Shown: one piece after another, positions 13,733 to 27,083 of the stretch
How positions within the stretch are numbered: position 1 is the first letter of the stretch
Layout of the letters: every line of letters begins with the position of its first letter
NCBI RefSeq assembly: GCF_018691265.1
Contig: NW_024881321.1
Location: 15,627,387-15,691,386 of the forward strand
Length of the DNA stretch: 64,000 bases
Origin: Tyto alba
Taxonomy: Eukaryota; Chordata; Aves; Strigiformes; Tytonidae
Reading direction: 5' to 3'
The notes under the pieces: model-generated
Told to the model about the DNA's origin: nothing
Databases searched by the model: none
Seen by the model: the letters and a program-made list of their open reading frames with translations, nothing else
Translations under genes and position numbers: made by a program

Positions 13733-16700
13733 ATTATTATTAGAAAGACATGTTAGGAAAAATTAATCTTATAAATTTGATCTTGCAAAACATGTCCACT
13801 GTTTATGAATGGTACATTTTTCCTCCAATAAAGAAGAAATTGGTGTAACTCAGTAAGATGTCAGACTGTAAAACAATTTAATTATTGCAGATCTCTATAC
13901 AGTGAGATGTAACAACAAGTGAAATGTATAAATTAAGTGACACCAGATTTACTTCTGTTAACATAACTCATTGATGTTGAAATTGACTGTTCAATATTAC
14001 TTTCAAATTCTTCAACACCTGTGTTTACCGTGGACATCTCTAAAAAGCATAGTATGTCTGTATTTTGAAGCATACATTTAGAGAAAAGTTTAACAAAATT
14101 GGAACGGTACCCTGTATATTTAGGTGTAAGAAAAAAGACCTTTCAAAACAGGTCTTAACTGCTATATTTCCATTTGCAGTGATGATGAGAAAAATAAATG
14201 TAACAAAATATTAAGGAAACAAAAATCTGAAAATATTGTAAAGTAAAGAAAGAGACTAAGAAAAGTCAAAATAATAAGCTAGAAGAGGCCAAGTTCTAAA
14301 TAATTCTTCTAAGATTCATTGCAGGTAAAATGAGAATACTCACTGAAATTTGCCTAAATTTCCTCCACACTAAGCAGAGATAGGATCCTATAAGATATGA
14401 TATTCCTCATGCAGCTAACCATGAGCATCTATGAGTTAAAGCAGTAGTCACTGGGATGGCTTCAAGAATCAGAACTGTAGATTCAACTCCTGCCAAACTC
14501 TATTGTCATTAAGTTTTGCCCTATGGAGGAATAAAATATCCTTCTACATTTCCTGGATACTCAGATTTTAAAATACCCATGAAAAATTACAAATGTGGCT
14601 GTGAGAATAAGTAGACAATATTAATTTCTGAAGCTCTTTTCTTGTTGGCAGACAGGGAAGGGGAAAGTCAGTTAATAACTAATGATTAATGATGACACAT
14701 GTCAAAAAAGGATTTTAACGTGGGGAAAAATCACAGTGGAAAGGGCTTTGCAGGGAAGTAGCAAGGAACATTTTTCTTTTTCTAAATGAAACAGATGTTC
14801 TGTAGTGAGAATATGTAACTTAAAAATTGTACTTTTCAACCCAGAGACTAGTACTTTATCAAACAGACCATGTGAATAGCAAGAAATCATCTTTCAAACT
14901 GAGACATCAGCAAAAAAAAAGACATTAATTACCCTGATTTCACAGATGGCTCTATTAAAGCCATAAAATTTTATTTGAAATTTTTAATTTTCTCTTTAGT
15001 TTACCAATTATTTTAACTTATTTTTTTTCACAGGGTTCAACGTTCTGCCAAGAACATATATGTAATATGTAAACTTATTGGAATGTTATTAAGGAATAAA
15101 ACTCAATTTCATAAGTAAGATTTCCACTTTTCTGCTTTATAGAGAGAAATCAAAAAACATATAATATTCCCTCTTTTTACAGTCCCTCATTCCTTTTTAT
15201 ACTCTTAGCAATATTAGGCCAGAGATAGGAAATTATTTCTTCCATTGACATAGCTCCCATTAAATCAAACTAAATGGAATTATTCTTGCTTACATTAAGA
15301 TTGAATTTGGTTGCTAATATTTAGTTCCAGTGAATGCAAGAGGCCTTCCCTCTTTTTGATTCCTTGTACATTACAAAAGAGGCAAATTACTAACCATTAA
15401 TATTACTTTCCAGAAGGTTGTTTTAAAATTTCAGGGTGGAAGACTGAACAATTTTTATTTTTTTTTTTTTTTTTAGTTCCAAAACAAACCACTTATTTAA
15501 TGTACTTGTACATATAGATATTATTTTTTTTGTTTTATTAAGTCAATTATTTTTCTATAGGTAAAAGTATGCATTTTGTCATTATATGGAAACTCCAGAG
15601 TATAAGATCAGCTAGTTTATAGATTTCTGTTCTTTTTCATTGCACTTAATGATATTAGAATCCTATACAGCAGCAATTATCCTGACTGAAAATATTTGGG
15701 AATCTCTTCATTTATATAGGTGATGACCTCGACCTAAAGTAGCCCCTACTTTTGGAGTCATGCTTGGATTATTTCTGCATATTGGTTAGGTAAACTATGT
15801 TTTCCGTGATATCTGAATTAAATAATAAATTACAAAGCTGTGATATTGTTGTCTGTTGATATAACTTTTCTTCAATACCAGGGGTATTCTAGGTAGCAGT
15901 CAAACAATTCTTTTTACTTTCCAAATTGATCATTGCATACCACCTGCTTTTTGATATAATTATTCCACATAATTGTTTCTGTCAAGAATAAATGAAGCCT
16001 TAAAAGAACACAGTCATTATGAGCAACAGAGCCTGAGTTCTATACTACAGCAGTCCTTTTGCTCTCCCTTTATCCAAAGTTGCTATTAATGGACTGGGAA
16101 TGTGACAGAAGTTGAAAGTGATTATACAGGAAAATATCTACACAAATAAACTACCTTGGTGCAATTTGAAATTTCTTTCTGTTGCTAGATGAGTATCCAC
16201 TAAACAGTATTTCTTTCCATTTAATTTGCTCAGCATGAGTGGGAGCACACTGCAGAGCCTAAGCCAGGATGAGATCCAGTGTTCAAATAACATGATTTTT
16301 AAGCAAATATTACTGTTCTTTTAATGAAAAAACCTTGGTTTTGGGGGGCATACTTATCTGTTTTATATATATCTGTGCTCTGTTTCCGCTTTCAGGAAGT
16401 AAAGGCTCATTTTATTTAATTAATTTATATTTAAAAGAGTACCTTTGAATAAGGGATGACCACAAGTAAAGTTGAAGAATATAAAACTAGTTGCAGTCCC
16501 AAAAGCATCATCTTCAATCTTCACATCTTCTGTGGCATATAACATATATATAATCAGGATTGCAATGTGATAGTAATATTTCACAACAGTTACTAAGGAC
16601 CCACCAGATGGAAATCATCTTTTCATAAACAAACCTATGGTAGCATATGTCAGTACTCCCTCTTCTCCCTGGAGTCTTCCCAGTCATTGCTTGAGGAGGT

Positions 16701-17857
16701 TCTCGCTTCACTAAGGCTTGTAGCCCCTTTTTCTGGCAACAGACCCATTAGAACCATGATCTACAGCTGACAAAGTGTAGGCATAATTGCCCATTTTTAA
16801 ATTTTTTGTCTGTACCACTCCTATTTTCTCATTTTTTCTGAATAGATTTAGTAAGGTTACAGTCACATATAACACCTCCACAATACTGAAGAGGCCATTC
16901 CATAAAAAGCAATGTTCCTTTAATATTTAAGTAATACTTTTTCTGTGGTTCTGTCCAATGCCTGAAATAGCAAGTCAGAGCTTCTAAATACTACTGTCTG
17001 TTTTATTGTCAAAGTATGAATGGTAAATTTCCCAAATTTTATGACACATCTTTAAAGTGCTGGAATTTTCAAGGAAAAGAATTCCACAAATAGTATAACA
17101 GAATGTCCATATTTTGGTATTCATCTACCTATAAAGTAGTGCTATGACAGGGAAAACCGAAAGTATTTCTATTTTTTTCATGATGGAGAGAAGACTGAAT
17201 GATCATTGGGTGAATGGAAATTCAACATTATAAATAAAAATATTATCAGCTGTGTTTACATCATCCTTCCTTGCATAAAAATATCTGCATACAAATTTAA
17301 TTAAAATGTTTGAGAAGTACTATCCATGCATTAAGGTAGCAAATCTCCTAAATGTTCTATGCTGCTCGCCCACTGCAAAGTTATACAGAGTTTTATACCA
17401 TCATTTCATAAATGTTTTCAAAATTTAATTTCATCTTTCTCTGAGAAATGGTCATGATTTTTCATAGTATGTATTACATCCACAAGCTAATCTGCAGTAT
17501 TGACAAAGCAAAATTAATAGTGTAAGAGGACATTTTTTCATGGAACTGAACTATTAAGTTAGTGTTAATAATGATATCAAGGAGAAATTTTTACCATTTC
17601 AGTTGAGAAGAAGTGAGACTTGATATTACTCTCCCTCATTTTTAAAGAAATAGTAATATTATTTATTCCTAAATATGATTACTTCATGAATGCCAGAGAA
17701 AAAGTCTATAATTTAACATTATAATGAATTCAAGGTGATTTGCTTTTACAGGAAGAAATCTTGTATTTATAGTTTTCCCACCCACATATTTTCTAAACAT
17801 AATCACAAATTAGTTGTAATATTATTTTAAATATGAGACATTTATATTAAGAAGAAA
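13733..17857. other. AT-rich non-coding stretch between two CR1 copies
   Basis: No recognisable gene or repeat body. A (T)17 run lies at 15458-15474 and several A/T-rich patches are present. The reading frames are short and scattered on both strands. Confidence 0.6.
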
Positions 17858-18322
17858 TCATAGAATCATAGAATGGTTTGGATTGGAAGAGACCTTTAAA
17901 ATCATCTAGTTCCAACCCTCCTGCCATGGGCAGAGACACCTTCCACTAGATCAGGTTGCTCCCAGCCCCGTCCAACCTGGTCTTGAACACTCCCAGGGAG
18001 GGGGCAGCCACAACTTCTCTGGGCAACCTGTCCCAGTGTCTCACCACCCTCACAGTAAAGAATTTCTTCCTTATGTCTAACCTAAATCTACCCTCTTTCA
18101 GTTTAAAGCCATTACCCCTTGTCCTGTCACTACATGACCTTGTAAAACGTCCCTCAAGCTTTCTTACTGGAAGGCTGCTATAAGGTCTTCCTGAAGCCTT
18201 CTCTTCTCTAGGCTAAACTACCCCAACTCTCTCAGCCTGTCTCCATAGGAGAGGTGCTCCAGTCCTTTGATTATCTTTGAGGCCCTCCTCTGGACTTACT
18301 CCAACAGCTTCTTCTTATAAGA
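17858..18322 (-). mobile_element. CR1 LINE 3' end, 5'-truncated
   Basis: On the plus strand this begins with TCATAGAATCATAGAATGG, the reverse complement of the CR1 3' microsatellite tail. It continues through the familiar 'GGAAGAGACC' and 'CCAACCTGGTCTTGAACACT' segments and ends in the CTCTGGACTTACTCCAACAG region. Read on the minus strand it encodes the degraded C-terminus of CR1 ORF2, including a recognisable [19 protein letters not shown] motif. It is the best-preserved CR1 tail in the window. Frame breaks make it non-functional. The plus-strand open frame at 17956-18183 is antisense noise within it. Confidence 0.95.
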
Positions 18323-19242
18323 TATATGAAATACCACAGGTATCTCGTTTGTACTAAGATTGGAAACTCATTACCACTAAAAGTGTCAGTTCTGATGAAG
18401 CATTTAAAAAAATTTCCAGAATCAAATTCAGAATGTCTTTACTAAGCTGTTTTATGGTAGATTGTACCATTGGAAATGTGATGAGTCTTCATGTAAAAAT
18501 GCTGATTTGAATTAGATTTAGAATATATGTCATCCTCAATTAGCCTTCCCTTCATCAAAATGATCTCACAAACACGAAGAATGAATCTTTATTTCCTCCT
18601 TTGCACATGGGAGGTCATTTGTCAGATTTAATATACTTCTACCTATGTCTTCCTACATGCTTTGGGTTCAAGATGGATGACTACAAACTTCATGGGAAAA
18701 AAAGATACCATATGAATAAGAACTTGAATTCTATTTTTATTAAATGTTGATTATATTTCAAGTTTTAGTCTGTAAATTATAGCAAAACTGATGAATCAAT
18801 AATAAAGATACTGTGTGGAAATTAAAAATACAAAAAGTTTTTAACACTTTCAAAACTAATGTCTATGCTGTAAGTTACTGCTGGTACTTAAAAACTGACA
18901 AGACATAAATTTTGTAGAACTAGCTATCCACATTTTCTTTAAGCACTAGATTGATGGGTATTATTATGTTGTTGAAGTTTCACATCAGAACAATTACCTT
19001 TTCTCTAAAATACTGTGCATGCTACAAACCATTGACTTCTTGCACTTCAACAGAACAGTGAGGCATAAGCAAAAAAATAATTAAGAAATAAAACTGCTTT
19101 TAAAAGTGTTCTTCATAGGTGCTGGAACAGCAACTATTCTTAATGTTTAGTAAGATATCTCCTTTGAAGAATATGGTTAAAACAAGAACTTTTAAAAGAA
19201 AATTTGGCTAGAAGAACTTGAAATACACAATGGAAGAGAAAT

Positions 19243-19324
19243 AAAAAACAACAACAACAAAAAAAAAAAAAAAAAACAAAAAAAACAAACAAAAAAAAAA
19301 ACAAAACAAAAAAAAAAAAAAAAA
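19243..19324. repeat. A-rich low-complexity tract (AAC)n/(A)n/(AAAAC)n
   Basis: About 80 bp of A with regularly scattered C, beginning as ACAACAACA and ending in a pure A-run before CCCACAGCC. A minus-strand open frame of 83 codons crosses it as poly-Phe and is spurious. Confidence 0.9.
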
Positions 19325-22166
19325 CCCACAGCCTAAAATAAAAAGCAAGATCCAAACTCAAAACATATAAAAGAATATCCTTCCTACTCATGTTTGATTA
19401 AATAAACAGCAGACCATTAGGATTTACCCTTTTATGCATGTGTTTGCATAGAACAACTACATCTCAGAGAAGCCAAACTGCATGAGCAATGTGAACTTAA
19501 ATGCTAAATGTATCTGGACTAAAGATTTTACTTCACTTTGTGTTATTCCTCTCTATCTTGGATGAATACTGGAGAATTTATATTAAGAAAGAAAATAGGG
19601 ATATAAAATTCACATTTAAATACATGTGCACTGGATAAAATATTATTTAAATGCTGCACATTGTTAATTGAAAAATATACAACTTATGCTTATATTTCAT
19701 AGGGAAATAATACAAAATAAATGTACAAAAAAGGCTAATTTAAGCCTTTCTGTGTCTCATAGTTAACAGTCACTGGTGTGAGTCTCAGACCATAGTTCAG
19801 ATTTTGCATTTCCTTTTAACAGGTGATTTTAAGATTATACAAATATCCATAGTGAGGTACTTAAATAGCTTCCAGTAGCAGAAAAGCAGCTATATTCCCA
19901 CAACCAATTGTACAATTCAGTGTTAGTGTAAATGGAGAAATGTTGCTAACTAGTTGTGTGAATTATTAGTGTAGATACACATAATTTAATCAGATATGCA
20001 AATATTATCATTTGTAATAACAGTTACTTGTGAATGTAATTATTTGCCGGTATGATAATGTAATGGTGGTTTATCATATTGATGAGCAGGACATGAAAAG
20101 AACATGAAAAGTAGAGTATAAAAGAATTAAAATAAACCATAATTTCCGAAATTCTTCCCAAAACAATTTAAAAACTTCTAAATCTTTTGATATCTATTCT
20201 AAAATATAAACTGAATACTTACCTTGTTTTGTTTTGTTTTTTTTTTAGTTAGCCTTCTCCACTGGCATGGGAACAAGAAGAAGAAATAGAAACATGTGAG
20301 CAAGAGTAAATATAAAGCTAAAAAATGTCATTTTTCAATTTACTTATAATAATATTATAATACGTTATGTTAATAATATATATATTAAATTTCCTAAATT
20401 TATGGGAAATACTTTTTATTGTTTTTCATCAGAATTATTTGGGATGGTAGAAAATTACCTTGAAATCTAAAAATATAGCAATTACATAAAAATAACTTTG
20501 AATGGAATATTTAGGTTGTGAGCAAATTTGAATTTGGGGTGAAGAACATGGAATCACCTTCTTTTGCCAACTGCACAGATCTTGCAATGAGAGAGTTTCT
20601 ATTGCTCTATCTCTATCTAAACAACAACTGGAATAGTCTATTGTGAGTTTACACCTTTACTATTGGTAAGATGTACTAAAAAGACCTTGTATTCCACAGA
20701 TTGTGATAGATAATAAAGAAATTGTGATAAATATCATACCTCCTTTAAGATATATAATTTCTTACTAGGTCAAATCAAGTCTCTGCCCTTAAAATTATAT
20801 CATGGAGCTAACCATTTTCATTTCTAAACATAATCACAAACCAGCTTTAAAAATCAGGGGTCCAGTCCTCAGTTGGTGAAAATCAGCAAAGTCCTATTGA
20901 AATGTGTTTTTTGTAGGTCAGCTTCTCATCTATATGTATAAACTGGACATGACTAAATGAACTTATGCCTCAAGTGAATCCTCTACATTACTATGACCTG
21001 TCAGAAACAATTGCTTAAAGTATAAGATTGTGTTTAACAATAATGTTTCTGTAGGCACAGCAACTTTATTTGTACTCTTGCTAGCACTGCAGGAGAGTTG
21101 TCTTCAGGAGTACTTGAAAAGTCATACAAGCCTGTATACTCTGTGCTATTTTATTCTGAAATTTGTAAAGCGTTTTTAGAAATTTATGTTTGAGTTTGTT
21201 AATAATTCCACATCAGATGCTAAATAGTAATAAATCCACATATAACTGATAAATTGAAAAGTCAACACTGTGAAAAATCTTTAGATTCAGTCTAAATGGA
21301 CTTATTTTCCTGTTTTACAATAGTGTCTGTATTTGAGAATTAAAATGGCATTGAAAAACAAGCATCCAAGACAATACCCCATACTTAAATCTGTATTCCA
21401 GATTCAAATTGGGTAACTTATCCTATTTTATACATTCTACCAGTGATTATTCTTAGCTACTTCTTGTCTAAATCTTTTCTAAAAATTGATTCTTTACTTT
21501 AGTATATATAGACTCTGACATTAGGAAATCATCAACAATTCTAGATTGGTATGGACAGTCAAAACTGAAGGAAATAATAATATGAACTTAAAAACAAAGT
21601 ACTGTGGAAACTCATCATACGTATTTGGCCATGATATCCACCTTACTAAAATAGTTAATCTCAATCAAATTAATTAAAACAATCATGTGGACAAAAATAA
21701 GCAGGATTTAGTGACCATTCTTGACATTGTCTCTCTTAGTTAGGCTGAATTCCTGAAGATTATTGATGATACTGAGATTCCTCAGGGCTGAAGCAATCAC
21801 TGTTGTGAAATAAAATCATGTATTTTAAGTTTGGACAACAAGGTCTTATGTGGTGAATCTCCAGGCCTTTTTCTGGGGCACACAGCACCTCATCAGAGAA
21901 CACAAGGAAATCCTCATAAGACAATATGGAGTTCATCTTCACTTCCTGCACTGGGGATTATTTTCCCCTATTTTAATTTATGTACAGCTGTTCTAGATTT
22001 CTACTCAGATATTTAAGAAAGGTGAGACACAATAGCATATATCTTCATACATTCTTGGATAGAATCTGAATATATCTAAAGGAGGAATGACATATTTACT
22101 TTAGAGGAACTGAATATTTGAGTAAGTAAATGTTGATTTAGGCTTTTAAATTGTATTGCTCTTTTC

Positions 22167-22190
22167 TTTTTTTTTTTTTTTTTTTTTTTT
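22167..22190. repeat. (T)24 homopolymer
   Basis: A run of about 24 T followed by CCAG. The combination resembles a 3' splice site, but no supported exon follows. Confidence 0.88.
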
Positions 22191-24039
22191 CCAGTTCCAA
22201 GAGGATTGTCCTCAATCACCCTGTTTCAGATACTGATTTTCCTTTTTTTTCTCTCTCACTTTTGTGTGTCCACTTGTTCAGGAGAGACAGAGTAGACAGC
22301 TGTATGATGGAAGGTAGCAGTATCCTCTGTGGACTTGGCTCCTTGGCCATGGAGAGCTCAGAACCCATTCTTTTATTTCCTATGTACTTGCTTTTGCCAC
22401 CAGATTTTTCTGATGATTACAGTGTTTTTAAATTTACCAGCTGACTACAATTTCAGTAGGAAGTGACCATAACTGTTGTGCTTTGCACTGAAGGAAGAAT
22501 GGGATGAAATATATATTTCACCATCATATTTCCAGAAACAGTTTAGTTTAGAAATAACTTATCAAGGATGACAGAATTTCTAATCAGATTTTTCATGATA
22601 AAAACTAGTACTAGGATAAATACTCATTCACTAAATTCACAGGACTTTCAGCCAATATAAGATCTGCAGGGGATATTTCCTACCTTGTAGATGTAATGTG
22701 TGCCACACAGTGGTGACTAAACTATGACCACTGCCTGATATCACATTATCCTTTGTTAGATGGAGTACACATCAGGGAAGAAGTAAGAATGAGTTCATAT
22801 TGGAGAATAGCTTTACTAGGTCAGATTTTCCACTCATTTAAGTTGAAATTGTCCTCTTATCCCCATACCATGACTGGATGTGATTAGCTCCTGGACAACT
22901 CCCACTGGGAGAAAATAAAATGAATGAGCTGTCAAACTCTAAACACTCTTCAAATTAAAAAAATAATGTATTTTAGAAATGCATTTATCCAAATTATATT
23001 AAAGAATTCCTCAAAGCTTTTAACTGAATAAATATTTTCATATTTGTTTAAAATTTAAGAACAATGAGTTTATAAGCTAGGATATGTTTCTCTGCTTTCT
23101 AAAATGAATTGCATACTGCAAACTTTAAGCTTTTACAACATCTATTAAATAAAAGTCTCCACCCAGACATTTTACTGCAGCTTTATCTCCTTACATTTTT
23201 ACCTGTTACTCGATATAATTTCATCATGTCTGTAATGATAAGGTTGAAAAAATAACCTTTATGATACCAGATGGATTCTAATTCTCAAAAATCTCTGGTG
23301 ATGGCACATTCATATTGACATTTATACTGACTCCATTTATGACAGACTGAAGGTGATGAACGGGCCCATGCAAGAGGTCACCTTGTGTCAAAGCTGGTAT
23401 ACAGTCTGTCAAACACAGTGAATATAAGGCTGCTAATGAGGAATTAACTAGATAGAATGTGGCCATTTTACTGTTTTCATGCAATCCAAACCTGTTAAAC
23501 AATGCTAATCAGGTGTTTATTAAGTGAAACCATTATGCCAAACTTGCTCCAGACCCTACCATATGTCAAAGAGGTTGTAAAGTATTATTCATCAGATTTA
23601 AAGCTGATTAATGAGTCATTTAATAGTGAACCTTTCTTTTCTTAGCCTCTAGCTAACCATATGTACCAAGGTTAAAATAACACATACATGGTTTTGAAAA
23701 TAAAGTTTCTGTTAAAAAAAAAGAAAATCTTTAACTGCTCATGAAAGTTCTAATAGTTGAAAAGCTTTCAAGAGGAGAAAGCTTATTTTATTTTATCTTC
23801 AGATAAAAATGTAGCAAAAAAAAAAAAAGACATATTAATGTAAAATGAACAACCAGGAAACTATATATATTTTCAGATAGAGGAATAAAATTTAAAAATA
23901 CTAAACATAATAAATATCAGCTTTACTGCTCACATCCATTTCACTATCTTTTCTATACTTGTTTACATATTACTGAAGCAAAATGAATGCTACAGAACCA
24001 TCTTGCCAATAGCAAAACCAAGAAGTTGGTGAAATATTA

Positions 24040-25039
24040 GGCAGAACTGAAACACAGCTATCAAAAATCTGCTCTGTCCATGTCAGGAAGCAATAAAGGT
24101 AAAGGTATTGAGGTAGCTGTAAATGTTAATGGTATGAAGCATGAAAGTCTGAAGAGAGAACTAAAATACATGCTATGAAAAACAGTAGGGTCAGATAATC
24201 TGGAGATGATAGCCAACATTTCTTCAGTAAATAATCACTAAACCAGTAGACACTGATGTTATATTAAACTTTTGTTTTTTTACAAGTAGAGAGGATGTTA
24301 CTGAGAAACTAGCCATAAAATCTTGTATTCATACTTAGTCAGGTATCAGTTTTGCTTAAATTAGAAGGCTGAATAAATGCAGAACTGTAATTAATATTCT
24401 ACTTTCCAAAAATGAAAAATACAGAATCTTGGAGGACTATAAATCAGCAAGACAAAACAGCAAATCACTTAAAGGTGGAGATGACTCCAAACCATGAGAA
24501 AAAGATTGCAGTAAAAGTTATTAGATATAACCGGATGATAAACCATCTATAAAAGGAAATTTAAGGGCTCCTTGGACAGCTTGCAAAAAATAGAAAACAG
24601 AATTGATTACAAAGAATGAAACTTTTCAGAGATCAAGATATAAAAGTAAAATAATTGTTAAAAGACAATCTGAATTAAACTTTAAAAAAAGAAAAAAACA
24701 ATTTTGTATGAGAAAACACAAAAAGGAAAAAAGATAGTCACTGCAGAGAACATGAGTTAGAACTTCAGTATGGTGCAAAGACAAATGCATTATCTTAGTT
24801 TCCAGAAATGTCAGTGATGTGCAATGTGGAGGTAAAGGATTGACTGATGATGTTGAAGGTGGGTATGTAACTGCACCAAATCTACATGGACACATTCCAG
24901 CCTAGTAAATGTCCCTATGAGTCTCTGTCATACAGTACTACAGGAGTCAGCATGGCATTTGAAACAACAATGAAACAGAACATCCTTCCTGTGATGAGAT
25001 AGAGCAAGCTTTTAAACTACCAGGCTGCAGACAGGCTGA
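24040..25039. other. Possible extension of old CR1, otherwise unrecognised
   Basis: This stretch is A-rich and purine-rich on the plus strand. It lies immediately upstream of, and in the right orientation for, the earlier part of the decayed CR1 at 25.04-25.33 kb. Individual words are compatible with degraded CR1, but I cannot align them securely. No gene is visible. Confidence 0.3.
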
Positions 25040-25330
25040 CATATACTTTGGCATACATTTCATTGGAATATAAACTAAGAGTGTCCTAATGAAATGTGCC
25101 AATGGTATAAAGCTGGGAAACATTGCTGATATAGGAACAGAATATCATATTGCAGGAAATAATGACAAATCAGATTGGAGTAATAGAAATGGAATGGAAG
25201 AGTTCAAGGTACTTAGAGACTAATAGCAGGAATGACTGCTATAAGCAGTGAGTTCATCAGCTGATAAAGCTCACCTACATCACAAAATGCATTGCTTGGC
25301 ATAAAATACTTAGCTTGTCTCAAAAAGACA
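25040..25330 (+). mobile_element. Decayed CR1 LINE fragment, reverse-transcriptase region
   Basis: Around 25060-25230 the plus strand reads as a degraded version of the CR1 reverse transcriptase from the 'F-INDL' segment through the active-site neighbourhood. The family's FADDTKLGG stretch survives only as CANGIKLGN, so the catalytic aspartates are gone. It is followed by a recognisable DWSNRNGM-F--KVL run. Sequence from about 24040 may be a more decayed part of the same insertion, but I cannot support exact ends. It is clearly much older than the copies at 13 and 18 kb. The recognition is from family motifs read by eye, so the boundaries are approximate. Confidence 0.65.
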
Positions 25331-25606
25331 TGAAAATCTGGACAGTGAAGAACTCAGATATTTTCAACTCACTAGAGACTATTACAGAATAAGACCACCA
25401 AATTTAGCTCACCCCACATTCTGTATTCTCCTCCATTGCTATCAGAGCAGCACCATCAACCACTCTATAAGCCTTCATATCAGTTCTTGAGGCATGTGAC
25501 GTGTCTTCAATATTACCTTTTAAAATCATTAATCTTGTTGGCTATGACATAACCCTAACATCCAGGTGCTTTGGGCTGAAAATATGCACACACACATCCC
25601 CTCAGG

Positions 25607-25640
<34 letters not shown>
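25607..25640. repeat. (A)34 homopolymer
   Basis: A run of about 34 A, preceded by a short CACACACA stretch and followed by GAATAAAAACACAC. It is among the longest homopolymers in the window. No processed pseudogene body is recognisable upstream. Confidence 0.9.
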
Positions 25641-25642
<2 letters not shown>

Positions 25643-25717
25643 ATAAAAACACACGCTGTGGGTTAAGGAGTTTTCAATGTGGGGTTGTACCAAATCCAGT
25701 CTAGAATGGACTATCCC

Positions 25718-25746
25718 TGAACCCTTAGTCTGGACATAAGGGTTCA
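25718..25746. repeat. Perfect 10-bp inverted repeat (hairpin)
   Basis: TGAACCCTTA at 25718-25727 and TAAGGGTTCA at 25737-25746 are exact reverse complements separated by 9 nt. It is not followed by a T-run that would suggest terminator-like behaviour, and none is expected in a vertebrate. Function is unknown. Confidence 0.85.
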
Positions 25747-26469
25747 TTTCTTGAAGGAGATAATTTTAATGCTGGAGACATAGCCATAGATACCTAGATG
25801 TATTAAATAAACTGAGGATGCACCAAGAAAAGCTTTCAAATGAGGATAGAGCATCATTTATTCATATATGATACTAGTGAGGATTTTTCTGGAATACTTA
25901 TTTAACTCATTTTCTTTAAAAACAACCTAACCAAATTATTATTGGACTATCTAAAAGCCTACTACAAGAAAATATTGAGAGTTTGGCTTGTGTAGTCTAA
26001 AAAAATGAAAACAGAAAAATATATATGTTAATTATGTATATACAAGATAACAGAAATTGACACAAAGTTGGAGGGGGAAGTTGTTTAAGGTAAAGCCTGT
26101 TGTTGCCACAAGACTTGGTGAATACACATGAATTTTAACAAGGTGTATTGGGTTTGCATGGCAAGATTTTGGTAGCAGGAGAGCTACAGGGGTAGCTTCT
26201 GTGAGAAGCTTCTAGAAGTTTCCCCCATATCCGACAGAGCTAACGCAGTTGGGTCCAAGACGGACTCACCGCTGGCCAAGGCTGAGCCCATCGGTGATGG
26301 TAATACCTCTGGGATAACATATTTACAAAGGAGAAAAAAACCTGTGCAACAGTGCAGTCACCTCTCTGGAGAGGTGAGTCAGAGTATGTAAGAGAAACAG
26401 CTCTGTAGACACTCATGTCAGTGAAGAAGGAGGGGGAGGACATGCTTCAGGCTCTGGAGCAGTGATTCC

Positions 26470-26880
26470 CCTGCAGCTCATGGCAAAGACCGTGGTGAAT
26501 CAAGCTGTTCACCTGCAGCTCATGGAGGTTAATGGTGGAGCAGATGTCAACCTGCAGCTCATGGAGGACCCTACTCTGGAGCAGGTGGAGGTGCCCAAAG
26601 GAGGCTGTGATTCCATCAAAAACCCAAGCTGGAACAGACTCCTGACAGGACTTGTGGCCCTGTGGAGAGAGATGCCCATGCTAGAACAAGTTTGCTGGCA
26701 TCGCCTGTTACCCTGTGGGGGTCTCACAGTGGAGCAGTCTGTTCCTGAAGAACTGTGCCCTATGGAGGGGACATGTGCTGGAGCAGTTCATGAAGAGCTG
26801 CAGCCTGTGGGAAGTACTCACGCTGGAGCAGTTCATGGAGGATTGTCTCCTCTGGGAGGGACCCCACGCTGGAGCATGGA
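26470..26880 (+). repeat. Degenerate short tandem repeats inside the LTR
   Basis: CCTGCAGCTCATGG occurs at 26470, 26512 and 26551 (spacings 42 and 39 nt). GCTGGAGCAGTTCATG occurs at 26777 and 26822, with a partial copy at 26868 (spacings 45 and 46). The predominance of multiples of three keeps one frame open for 150 codons, encoding Leu-Gln-Leu-Met-Glu type repeats. This is repeat-driven openness; no protein function can be assigned. Confidence 0.75.
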
Positions 26881-27077
26881 ACAAAGTGAGGAGGAAGGAG
26901 TGGCAGAAACATGATAAACTGACCTCAACCGCCCTTCACTATCCCCTTGTGCTGATCAGAGGGGAAGAATGTGGGGAAATCGGGAGTGAAGTTGACTCCT
27001 GGAAGAAGGGATGGGTGGGGGGAAAGTGTTTTAAGATGTGGTTTTATTTCTCATCATCCTACTCTGATTTGACTGGC

Positions 27078-27083
27078 AATAAA
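27078..27083 (+). promoter_or_regulatory. LTR polyadenylation signal AATAAA
   Basis: AATAAA in the 3' third of the first solo LTR, where the U3-R-U5 layout places the retroviral poly(A) signal. It belongs to the element, not to a host gene. Confidence 0.6.

Larger units (their letters stand above)
18323..24040. other. AT-rich non-coding stretch
   Basis: No gene is recognised. It contains a long A-rich low-complexity tract (19243-19324), a (T)24 run (22167-22190) and a very AT-rich patch near 20340-20400. A minus-strand GTAAGT near 20220 is preceded by simple AAAAC sequence rather than an exon. The plus-strand 97-codon frame at 22151-22444 starts inside the T-run and resembles no known protein. 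Confidence 0.6.

Noticed and set aside
17956..18183. 75-codon plus-strand frame
   Set aside because: Antisense to the CR1 ORF2 remnant on the minus strand.
19140..19391. 83-codon minus-strand poly-Phe frame
   Set aside because: Translation of the A-rich low-complexity tract.
20218..20250. Minus-strand CAAG|GTAAGT donor consensus
   Set aside because: The sequence before it is simple AAAAC repeat, not an exon.
22151..22444. 97-codon frame following a T24-CCAG acceptor-like site
   Set aside because: The frame begins inside the T-run, has no recognisable protein similarity and no donor; the T-run is simple sequence.
25718..25746. Hairpin as a transcription terminator or telomere-like repeat
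   Set aside because: Intrinsic terminators are not expected in a vertebrate nuclear genome, and AACCCTTA is not the vertebrate telomere unit.
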